From assembly GCA_022836615.1 (NCBI GenBank), contig MU405385.1, positions 1 to 64,000 on the forward strand: DNA of 64,000 nucleotides. The letters are read 5' to 3'. The DNA comes from Annulohypoxylon bovei var. microspora. Taxonomy: Eukaryota > Ascomycota > Sordariomycetes > Xylariales > Hypoxylaceae. The notes under the pieces are model-generated. The model searched no databases and was not told where the DNA came from. It saw only the letters and a program-made list of their open reading frames with translations. The position numbers and the translations under genes are program-made. Positions 35,314 to 45,161 of this stretch are shown here, piece by piece (the stretch's first letter is position 1; the number at the start of each line of letters is the position of its first letter).

Positions 35314-36307
35314 CCCGACTCAGTTGTTTAATCATCGAGTACGTTATCGTCAATAGTCCTATTTGTGCTCCTCTTTTCTGATTACCCATGCTGACACTCT
35401 ATCACCCCATATAGGACGACCACCTACTAGCTGTTCTATTTGGGAGGCCGACGAAGGAATTCACAGGAAGAGGGTTAGTGGATAGGGAGAAGTCAGGGCT
35501 AGAGCCTCCTTGGAGATTTGGAGCTCATAGTCGATAGAATTGCCTTGCCTACCCAAATAAAACACTCGAGTTAACCCAATGGCTCTCACTATTCATATGA
35601 CCAGCTTGACAACCGTAAAACTATTACATAAACATGTGCACTCTTTAACTAACAGTTGTCTATATCTCATTTTTTTCTTTTTCTAAAATTAATTACATAA
35701 CATAGGGTCTTTTCTAACCCCGGTCCTACTGGAAACCCCTATTTGACTATGCTGGCGCATACGGGAGGGTGAGGTCTCAGTCGAGGGCTTTATGTGATAA
35801 GAACGATGTAGTATGAATGTTAACTAATCACGATATCGATACTGATCACTCTATGAAGGATACCCAAGATACTGGTTTAATGGACGAGTTTGATAATGCA
35901 AACATGGGCTGGGAAACTTGCCTAAGGTGGGATAGGCAACATCGCCAGATTGCAATCAACATCGGATGCTAAAGTTGTTATTATAATGGTTACTTAGGAA
36001 ATGGCTGGTATAGCTAGGTGTACGGAGCTACATAAGAGTTGTTGCTAAGCGACAGCGCATGACCATCGTTAAACGTTGGTAACTACGGTTACGACTCACT
36101 ATACTATACTACCTAGATCCCCTATTTTGACCAAATTCCTTTCACCGCCGCGTTTTTTACTGCCGCTTTCTTGTCCGCCACCATTAATAGCTTTTTTTTT
36201 TCCCCGCCGACCTTTTTTACCATCACCTTCTTTCAACTTTTTTTGAAAGTCTAAAACAATTACATTCAAACAAATATAACAACCAAATTTTACACAAACT
36301 TTTCACG
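35314..36307. other. Spacer between the two small paralogs
   Basis: No frame worth calling. The final 150 bases hold the C/T-rich, ACTGCCGCTTT-containing promoter segment that mirrors the one upstream of paralog A. Confidence 0.4.
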
Positions 36308-36798
36308 ATGTCTATTCACGATGTCACCGTGTCTGTTCTCCTTAAGCAATTTGCTATCGAAGATGGCATAGGCATTACTCTTAACGCCATACCCAACGAG
36401 ACAGTTGACGATGTCATCTCCGAAATTTTGGAGTCGGTTATCACAAGCGCCATTGATCAACAGAAATTGAATATTTCTAGTGCTATCGGAGCCCTACCAA
36501 CTGGAAATAAAGGGGCAGTGAACCGGTCAATAGAAGATGAGTCGCATTACGCCCAAGGTAATCCTTCACACCATATATCTCAGCACTAGTAATTATCTAA
36601 CACCACAAAATAGTACAGCGACGTATCGCATGCCAAGAGCCTATAACTAAAGGTCGACAGCAGCAAGGGACTAAACAAGGTCCCAATCCTGCTGGCCCCA
36701 GCGTCGGCCATGGACAAGTAACCCAGTCCGGCCTGCGTGACTTCCAGAATAGCCAGATCATTGCCGGACTGTCGAGAAATTCGACAAACCGACCCTGA
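36308..36798 (+). CDS. Small protein paralog B, C-terminus altered by a frameshift
   Basis: Spliced model: 36308-36557 and 36614-36798, 144 residues, with an intron that matches that of paralog A (GTAATC start; AACACCACAAA near the end). The N-terminal exon encodes MSIHDVTVSVLLKQFAIEDG and a long predicted helix (ETVDDVISEILESVITSAIDQQK). The second exon is Gln/Gly-rich (GRQQQGTKQGPN...GHGQVTQSGLRDFQNSQIIAG) and ends at TGA 36796. The DNA after SQIIAG still matches the tail of paralog A (GAGAAATTCGACAAA... onward), but it is out of frame, as if about 10 bases were lost. The product is therefore truncated relative to A, and B may be a decaying copy. Function unknown. Confidence 0.5.
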
Positions 36799-37954
36799 AT
36801 CTCAACAAAAAGAAACATGAGACCGACATGACGAAGAACACGTCCACGGATAATGCCCCGTCGCGACGGGAAATATATCAATAAAATCCCCCTACCAATA
36901 ATGTCGATCCCCAGAATAGTGTTTTGGGAGCTTAAAGTGTCTTGTATAAGGCACTGTAGCTATATTGCTAGCAGTGGGTCCCACATTTTGCAATAGGATG
37001 CTTGTCAGCCACGGGAAGTGGCGGGTATCCATGTGTCGCCCAAAACAACCTCTCGCTATATACTTTTTCACCCTATTTGTATAGGGTGGACGCTACGAGA
37101 GGCGAGGCCTGAGGCAATGCAACATTTCTCCCAGTTCCCCGTCTACTCCGGAGGGGGGAGTGTGGGATTTGGAAGAATGTTGATATTCGGACCTGGACTT
37201 TAGCCCTAAGGAGCAAATATAAAGGGTACAATTTAGGTACCTAAACAACAACTTTGGAAGTCGATAGCAATCAGTAATACAAGGTGAAGACCTTTCATCT
37301 TCAACATAAAAGACGATTCATTCTCGGTTGAAAAGCACGGTTTTGGGGATCTGTCTAAGGTTAGGGTTAGGGTTACTTCGAAATGGAATTGGGGAAGGTC
37401 ACTCAATGATTGTTAGTAAAAAGGTTATATTATCGACTGTTTTACATTTGTAATGCATACAATATAATAAACTAACAGTCTTTCTCTTGGAGTCGTACCG
37501 ACCTTTTATGTGGTTAGGATTAGGGTTACGGTTGCCCTCCGCCTTACGGTTTGCTTGTCTATCCGCGCAGATGTTAAGTTAAGCCTTAAATATATTCAAC
37601 TCTAAGAGATGAGCGCAAGGGTGAAAGAGGTTCGGAGACAGGAATCGCCTTATTAATACTGAGGTAGGTACCTGGGTAGTATTGAGTGTCGTGTATGTAC
37701 CTATGACTGTGATAGGAATTGATGGTTCAAGAATAAAAGCTTAAAACTATACCGAAGTAGAATTTGATTAGCAACTTAATATCAACGTCCAAGGTTATCA
37801 CCTGGGTTGGTGTTACCGTTGGGCACTAGTATTGGCAAACTGCCAGCAGGTAAGGGGGACCTGAATAAAGTTTAGTGTAACCTTCTCTGAGGATTAGCAT
37901 ACCGAAGCTGTGGATCATGGGTCTACTAGTACAACTAGGTAGGTACCTAGGTAC
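36799..37954. other. Intergenic region with hairpin and telomere-like words
   Basis: The out-of-frame homologous tail of paralog B continues to about 36883. A nested hairpin occupies 37049-37102 (outer stem CCTCTCG/CGAGAGG, inner stem CACCCTAT/ATAGGGTG with a 4-base loop). TTAGGG-like words occur near 37358-37375 and, degenerate, near 37516-37531. No gene seen. Confidence 0.45.
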
Positions 37955-38708
37955 CAGTGCTCGGAACAACTACACCTTAATCCACTGGTGTACACCAACG
38001 CGTAATCAATTCAACCAATTCAATTCAACGGACCCAGTTTTATTTAAGTGGAGTTAAACCAACCCAATTCAACGAAGCCATCGTGAGTTGAGTTGGTGTA
38101 ATATGGTGTACTAACTGTGGAGTTTTAGTGGATAGTGAACCCCACTATTAGTAATTGTTAAGGATTACTGCTAAATTTGGTGGTAGTACTAACATATATT
38201 AGCAAAAAACTTCTGTAGCGATTATTGTGGCAAGTAAAGTTTTCAGCCTCATCGTTATTTTGAACCAAAGCTTTGATCACCACTAAAATTACCATCCTTG
38301 TACGCGTTTTCGCGTTTTCGCGTTTTTTAATTGAAGATAATACCCTTTTGAACAGCTTATCTAGATTGACGATGCCCTCGTAACACCCCCGATTCGGGGG
38401 CCCCGAATCTAATATCGAACCTCCATCCAAATCGACGATAGCCCACTCAGATCGATTACAGCCCATCTAAAGGGTAGCTTGATCTCGTGGGAGCTGGCGA
38501 CAACGACGTAAGTGGGAATAGCTTCACGTAAAACAGGATTACTAATACGATACAGGGGACCCCTGCGCTTAATACACCATAACCAACTCAATTCAACTGG
38601 CCGTTTTGCAAACCAACTACACCAATTCAACTGAGGCTATTCGTGATTACGTAACAAACCAACTACACCAAGGCCTCAGTTGAGTTGGTGTAGTTGTTCC
38701 GAGCACTG
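37955..38708. mobile_element. hAT-type MITE, 754 bp
   Basis: Perfect 22-bp terminal inverted repeats begin CAGTGCTCGGAACAAC at both ends. They are flanked by an exact 8-bp target duplication, CTAGGTAC (37947-37954 and 38709-38716). CAGTG ends with 8-bp duplications are diagnostic of the hAT superfamily. The outer 150 bases on each side carry repeated CAATTCAAC / GTTGAGTTGGTGTA words, as expected for subterminal transposase-binding sites. Inside are two overlapping minus-strand frames of 102 and 73 codons without transposase features, so this is a non-autonomous element. It inserted into one of the TAGGTACC motifs that are scattered through the region. Confidence 0.92.
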
Positions 38709-38716
38709 CTAGGTAC

Positions 38717-39112
38717 CGACGGTGATCTTCAGGGGTGAGGTAGGTATATGGGATTGAATAGTGTACCAAAATGCCGGGTATTAGCAGCTCAGTATGCATC
38801 TACGGATGTTGTACGCACGTCTATGTTTTATCAAAGGTTCTCGATTCTAGAGCTATCGATCAACTATCAAGCTCGTATTACACGTGTACGAGCAGTAATA
38901 GAAAACCAGCGGCATCATGAACCCTCGAACGTGATTTCCCCCCCTACCCTCTGCCTATGACCGAAGGCAGAACGTTGCACTATCCTTCCCTTAGAAATCC
39001 GACACACCTGCTTTTAGCTGACCATGAAAAGCAGACCCTGAAAGCAATGCAAACTATACGTGTCCTTCAAGTAGGCCTTTAGGGAGCCGAATGCTCAACC
39101 ATGTAGCCAACC
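38717..39112. other. 3' flank of the disordered-protein gene
   Basis: No supported gene; a 70-codon plus-strand frame at 38748-38960 has no features. The 3' UTR of the minus-strand gene at 39113 should lie in the right part. Confidence 0.35.
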
Positions 39113-42100
39113 CTACTGTTGTCGAGCATGATCATCCTGGCTACGATCAGAGCCGTGACCAAAGCCATGCCCATGCCCATGGCCGAAGCCGTGTCCGTGA
39201 CCGTGACTAGGACCGTGGCCTGAACCAGGACCAGGACCAGGACCAGGACCAGGACCAGGATGCCCATGTCGACTCTGCCCACGACTCTGGCCCCGCTCCT
39301 CACTCTCCCTCTCACGATCCTCCTCCTCCTCCTCTTCCAGCACCGGGCCCGGCATGCCCATGGCCGGCTTCTTGAACGCGTTAAACGCGCGTCTCAATGA
39401 TCCCGAGAAACTACCCTTAGGCTTCAGGCTCTCGCCACCACCACTAGTAACGCTAACACCGCGGCCGCTCCCGCCCGCGCTACCGTGCAGGGAGTCGGAG
39501 TCGCGGGACTGCGACTTGCGCAGCTCCTTGAGGGCGTCGTCGCTGGCCTTCTGCTTGGTCTTCTCCTCGCGCTTCTGGGCGCGGTCGCGCTCGCGCTCGC
39601 GCCGCTTCTCGCGCTTCGCCTCGTCCTTGCGCTTCATCTCCTCCGGGTCCGTGCCCGCGTACAGGAACGGGCCGGGCGCGGCGCGCACGACTACTTGGTT
39701 CTCGCTGCTGCTGGGGGCCCAGAGGGGGGCTGCGGGGTGCGTGGCGGGCATTCTGGGCGCGGCCTGGGGAGGCGCTGCGGGCTGGACAGGCTGTGGGGCG
39801 GGTTGCGGGGCTTGGGCGAATCCTTGGGGCGCTACGCCGGAGGCTGGGGTGGGCGGCGGCACGAGATACGAGGGGAATGTCGGCGGCGGGTACATGGCCG
39901 GATGCGGGAGATTGGGGGGTAAGAGCGGAAGCGGCGTGTGGGCGTAGTGAGGGCCCATGGAGTGAGTGTGCGCGTGGGGATACGAGTAACCCGACGCGTA
40001 TCCATGACCGTAAGCAGGGCCTGGCATGTAGCTAGGTCCTTCATTGCTACCAGTGTCGTAGAACGGGTCATCACCTAAACTACCGCCAAACTGGTCCAGT
40101 CGATCCTCTCGAGTGATTGCGTCGACCACGGCGACGAAAATTCGTCCTTCAGCTGCAGCGTTCTGCGCCTGGATCTCGGTGTCATCCTAGAACACTGAGA
40201 TGTCCGGTGCGTACATGGCTGTCTGGTGTCGGATGAAAGTTCGCATGCCGGCCTCGTTTCGTACCGATAAAGTCTCTGCAGCTCGCGATAACATCGCCAG
40301 AGCGCCAGGTCGAGTAACTAGACCTGTGATCATGTCATTCTGAAAGCGGGCCATCTCGGTGTGGATCAAGTTGCGAATGAATTGGTGAGTCAGGATTCTG
40401 CTCGGGGTGCTGGCGGCAACAACAGCGGAAGGGTGAATACGATCGGTACCTCGACTAGGAGCCTGGACTTGAGGGTGGCGGATTGCAGAGCCCTCGTAAG
40501 ATTCGGTATCAAAATCGGTGGGACTTCCCATTCGATGGTGGCTTCTAGGAACTCGCTGTGCACCTTGAGGGTGTGCTTGGGGGTATGCTTGGGGGTATGC
40601 TTGAGGGTGCGCATGAGTGAGGGGTGTTAGGTCGCTAGCCAACCTTCGAAGCTCTGTGGTAGCGTCGACTACTTCTCGAGGGGTTCCTGAAGCTGCGAGA
40701 GGGGTTAGAGATGGTATTTGCGGTAGTATGAATGATGTGATCTGACCATCGCCTCCCGAATTACTACGGCTTGTCGTAGTACTAGCGTTCACTTGTCGTG
40801 GATTGTCTAAGATTTGGTGAGTTGGTAGTTCAAAATAGATAGGGAAAATATGTGAAATAGAAGGGAAATCCTTACCTGAACGGCCTTGCGTGGCATTGTC
40901 TCTTGGCAAAGGCGCGTTTCTTCCTCGCGAGCGACCTAAAATCCGGTTAGATTTACATCTTGATCAAAATTTGACGCGTTAAAATTACCGTAGAAAATGG
41001 GAGAGCCGGTTTCAGTAGGCATCTCGGATGGTTGAACAATAGTTGCGCGGTTCTCGGTGTTTGTAATATTCGAGTTGACAACAACAGGAACTTTGGGGCC
41101 AGCTTCCGAGCTTCGAACAGGCTTACCCGAGTCTTGGGCTTCGAGGGAGTTGCTGTACTGTGATGATGACTCTAAAGATGAGCTGCCAAACGTGGGAAAC
41201 TGGGATTCAGGTGTTTCCACTTCTGCCTTCTGGGCAGATGTTTCTGTTGTTGAATCAGGTTTTAGTTCTCGGGACAGGTTGGAAGTCTTAAACGTGGGTG
41301 GCTTGGGGTTATGTTGCTCCCGAGGAAACAGGCTCAGGGAATATCCCAAGGGTTGACCACGTTCTTGTGTCCTGGGACGTCTTGATTCCATGGAAGGGGG
41401 CGCTGGTGGTGGACATGTCGGGGGCGGATATGGAGGATCTTGGCGAAGTCGCATCGCCAAAGGTAGCGCCCGGGTCTTGGTTTGACCCTTGTTCTTGTCT
41501 TTGGTGTCGGCAATGAGTGCCGGGTCTACGAGGCTTTCCTCGTCGCTAGCATCACTAGCATCGGCGACTTGATCTTTCTCCATCTTATCACTAATTTCTA
41601 ATTTCCCTGGTCTAGGTTTAGTACAAATTATTGTGCCCAAGTCTCCTGTACCAAAGAATGTTAGTCGTGATCGGTGAACTGAAATAGGATGAGAGGTTGA
41701 ATTGTTGGCCTTGACGGATGAATGAAAGGAAAGAAAGTTAAAAAAAAAAGTGTGTTTTGAGAATTGTACCTTGATTAAAATTGTCGAAACTCTCCACAGT
41801 CTCGTCACCGACCATTGAAGTTGTTGTGAACCCCGGAGGGTCACGTGTACTTCCCATTGGCCCAGATGACGCATCCAACGTTAATTCTTCTACGCTGTCT
41901 TCATAATTTTCTGCTAAATCAAACCGCACGCTTCTAGAAGAGGTTGGTTCCGACGATGTTACCAAGCACGATTTCGACACCAGCTTTAAGGGTGCCACAT
42001 GTGCAGAACATCGATCCATGGACATTCTAGTTGAGTTTTCGGCGGATTCGTGTAATAAGTGCGTCTCGTTGCTCTGAACATTCGGGAGGTCTCTAGGGTT

Positions 42101-42361
42101 CGCACTATATAGACTAGTTTTGAATATTTTGGAACCCTTGGGTGTAAAATAAGAGTCAATCAAAGAGTCCACTGACCTTTGATGTGGTATAGCAGGGGTG
42201 AAAACTGCTGGCTCCATATCATCGACCAGTTCGTTATGGCCATAAGACTCTTCTACGATGTCTTTTATAGGAGGAAGACCCGGGCTCAATGATGGAGGCA
42301 TCACACATGGATAAGCAGTATTATGCATATTATCGTTGTATGGCTTCTTAGCTACAGTCAT
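39113..42361 (-). CDS. Large disordered protein of unknown function, five exons
   Basis: Spliced minus-strand model: 42361-41770, 41645-40989, 40935-40876, 40806-40265, 40186-39113, giving 974 residues. The first three introns have good donors and matching phases. The fourth is odd: frames on both sides are the same, separated only by TAG at 40187-40189. A 78-nt GTACGA...TTCTAG intron would remove that stop without changing frame; otherwise the protein ends there or the stop is read through. The product is Ser/Pro-rich, with HPQAYPQAYPQAHPQ near 520, a predicted helical segment (about 580-617), a Pro-rich stretch, a highly charged KRKDEAKREKRRERERDRAQKREEK coiled segment, an acidic run and a tail of GPGPGPGPG and GHGHGFGHGHG repeats. 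No catalytic domain is recognisable. The start MTVAKKPYNDN is chosen over non-ATG upstream codons. Confidence 0.6.
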
Positions 42362-43520
42362 TATAAAGACGTGACTGTGGGACTGTGTGTAGGGCTGTGA
42401 ATATACTGTCAGCACCCTTAAAGAAAAAAATTGTTCGGTCAAGAGGACGGCAGATCGGAACGAAACATTTTAAAGATCAACAGTGATGGAACAAAGTGAA
42501 TTGATTGATTAAAGGCTTACTATGACGATCGCGATTTAATAAATTATGCGATATTAAACATGAATAGATTCATTCAGTGTATACGAATGGCCAATAGTGT
42601 TGAGTTAATGGTATCCCATTATGATGAGGTAGTAATGAGAAGAGCAAAATTTGTGAATAAAAAGGAGCGTCGTGGTTAAAAGAGAATATTCATGCGAAGA
42701 CTGTTTCAACCTGCGCAACATTAATATCGTGGACGCTCTGATGAGCCATAAAATCTGTAGGTAGGTGTCCTAGCCGTGGAGATATCAGGGTGAATTTCTT
42801 CCAGAGACTAAGATACATACTAGAATCATGGCACTGTAAGACAGCGTGACAAGGGCCGTATGTTAAACATCTAGAATAACTATTAGTTGTTTATTAAGTT
42901 AGGATGAAAATGAAGATCCATATATCATCATAGTAGATGAATGTGTAAGTTATGTAGGATACTCAGGTAGATATGGATGATTTATGTTGTTTACCTTGAG
43001 AGTCATCTTGTTGTTGGGTCGCTGAGGAAAACATAATAGGGGTAAAAACAAGGCTTAAAGCCTATCTAAACAATAATTAATAACCCCCACTCATTCTTTT
43101 ATTTCGATCATTTCGACGTTGAGAAAGTGAAGTTGAGCTTTGAGACCTTCAAATTTGAGAGGTTTTCTTAAGTTTTCTCTTTTTCTTTATGCCAAGCTTG
43201 ATTGGGCTTGCTTGATGTACTTAGTTACTTGCGCGGGACAATCCCGACGTTACACGCGTCTGCAAAGAAGCAACAAGGGGGCAACCCGGCCTGTCGGGTC
43301 AAGCTGCGCCACTCCGGCGCTCCGCTCAATCGCCCAATCTGTTATTGTGGCTTTGCTCTTTATCACACCTAGGTAGGATCCAGGTAGGGGCGAGCGCAAT
43401 TTCCGCGATTTCTTCCCGTTGTTGCCGCCGCATCTCGTCACGTCACTCACAATTCTCCGGGCAATCGGAATTGCACGCGTGCACCGGGGCTCTGGTTCAT
43501 GGTCATTAATTGAAGATACA
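42362..43520. other. Divergent promoter region
   Basis: This 1.2-kb spacer lies between the minus-strand disordered-protein gene and the plus-strand AAA+ gene, so it should contain both promoters. The frame of the AAA+ gene stays open upstream to 43419, but the extra residues do not look like a targeting peptide. Confidence 0.4.
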
Positions 43521-45161
43521 ATGCTGCTGGGTCCTGGCAGCCGGATTGCCTCTTTGAGGCGGTCTGCACCACACTGGATACGCCTCAATGCTACCTCAAC
43601 ACGCGTTGAGATGTTGGTTCGGCCCCCACAACAACGGTTATTCTCCACAACGAGGGCCACGAGACATCGGATTGGCCGAGAGGAATATCCGGGAGTAGAA
43701 GAGAAGCAGTCTTTGCTTTCGAAGATGGGCGAGTCTGCAGCTACTACTCTCGCCTCCGTCTTGGTACTAGGCGTTGGGTTCGCCGGTGCTGGCTACGTTT
43801 ACCACAAGTCCTACAAGTACTTGCAGTTGAAGAAGATAGAGAATGCATTCGAACCAGGCGACCCAGTATTGGTGTTGGCAGCAGTGGGAAAGGATATTCC
43901 AGCGCCGCCTAATGAGCAGCACTGGGTTATGCGGGAAGAACAAGCGAAGATCGACGCGATCATCAGCGGAACTAATAGAGGCCACTACCACCTAATTATG
44001 GGAGAAAAGGGTTGCGGGAAGAGCAGTATGTTGATAGAAGCTATGCGAAAGGTCGACGGAGAAGGTTGCGCAATGTTCGAAGCACATGCCGATCTAGAGA
44101 TATTCCGAATCCGGCTAGGCAAGGCTCTCGATTATGAATTCCACGAAGATTATATTGGAGGATACTTCAGTGAGCGCGGTCCGAGAGAATCTACCGCACT
44201 TCTGGATATCGAGAGAGCGATGAACAAGCTGGAGAAAGTGGCGTTATTGCACCGAACGAAAAAGAACAAACCTCTGCTTCTCATCATCAACCAGACACAT
44301 CTGATTCGAGACGACGACGACGGAAAGGACTTGTTAGAACTGCTCCAGCAGCGGGCAGAGCAATGGGCAGCTAGTAATCTCGTAACCGTTATCTTCAACA
44401 GTGATGATTATTGGGTGTACGAACGACTATTTCAGCGGGCTACCTCTCGGATGGAGGTTATGTCCGTCTTAGATTTACCGAAGAGGCAGGCAATATTAGC
44501 ACTGCAAAAATATCGACAACGATACTTTGGCGAAAAGGCGGACGTGTCTATCCTCGAAGCGGTCTATGATCGAGTCGGCGGTAGACTCTCTTTCCTGAAT
44601 CGGGTAGCTAAGTCCAATAACATGCTAGCGACATGCGATCGCATCAAGGAGAGCGAGAAGACGTGGTTCCTAAACCAGTGTTGGATCCTCGGAACACCGA
44701 TGGATGATGATGTGATGGACCAGCAAAAATGGGCCAGCGCGGCTATGGTTCTTGCCTTGGCCCTTGTTGACAAGGAAGAAGAGATGGAGCAGACTTACGA
44801 TCCCGAGACAGGACACGTCCTTCCGTGGTACCGGATGCATAAGGCCCAGGAAATCATGACCCGGGCCGACTTCATCCGAGACCTTGACCGACTGAACCTA
44901 TTCACCATAACGAGCACGGCTCAGGTCCGTGCCAGCTCCGTGCCTATGCACCGCGCGTTTAAGGAGATATGTGCTGAGCCCGGATTCCGGGAGTTTCTCC
45001 AAGATACCTTAGACCGAATTGACGCCATCGAAAGTTTAGGCCGCACGAGAGAACTAGTCGCAAAGGACCTAGTACTCGGTGGCAAGTATCATGTTTCCAA
45101 GCCCATGAGCTGGGACGGCAGGGTGGAAGTAAAGCTTCAGCGGCCGCCCGAGGAGGATTAA
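43521..45161 (+). CDS. Mitochondrial membrane-anchored AAA+ ATPase
   Basis: Single exon; 546 residues from ATG 43521 (an in-frame ATG also exists at 43419). The chosen start gives an Arg/Ser-rich, acid-free presequence (MLLGPGSRIASLRRSAPHWIRL...) ending near LFSTTRA, typical of mitochondrial import. One membrane segment follows (TLASVLVLGVGFAGAGYVY, about 76-95). The ATPase domain has a clear Walker A, GEKGCGKSS (near 160-168), and a Walker B-like LLLIINQTHL (near 250) in which the usual acidic residue is replaced by Asn. A sensor-like NSDDYW follows near 293, and a helical lid and winged-helix-like C-terminus complete it. It resembles fungal Orc1/STAND-like AAA ATPases in organelle membranes. 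The precise function is unknown; the Walker B change may mean weak or no hydrolysis. Confidence 0.75.
   Translation: MLLGPGSRIASLRRSAPHWIRLNATSTRVEMLVRPPQQRLFSTTRATRHRIGREEYPGVEEKQSLLSKMGESAATTLASVLVLGVGFAGAGYVYHKSYKYLQLKKIENAFEPGDPVLVLAAVGKDIPAPPNEQHWVMREEQAKIDAIISGTNRGHYHLIMGEKGCGKSSMLIEAMRKVDGEGCAMFEAHADLEIFRIRLGKALDYEFHEDYIGGYFSERGPRESTALLDIERAMNKLEKVALLHRTKKNKPLLLIINQTHLIRDDDDGKDLLELLQQRAEQWAASNLVTVIFNSDDYWVYERLFQRATSRMEVMSVLDLPKRQAILALQKYRQRYFGEKADVSILEAVYDRVGGRLSFLNRVAKSNNMLATCDRIKESEKTWFLNQCWILGTPMDDDVMDQQKWASAAMVLALALVDKEEEMEQTYDPETGHVLPWYRMHKAQEIMTRADFIRDLDRLNLFTITSTAQVRASSVPMHRAFKEICAEPGFREFLQDTLDRIDAIESLGRTRELVAKDLVLGGKYHVSKPMSWDGRVEVKLQRPPEED

Noticed and set aside
37358..37375. 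TTAGGG repeats suggesting an internal telomere
   Set aside because: Only about two and a half units, with a degenerate match 150 bases away; too short to mean a former chromosome end.
39354..39947. 197- and 145-codon plus-strand frames
   Set aside because: Antisense to the Pro/Arg-rich part of the disordered-protein gene; G+C-rich codons keep the other strand open.
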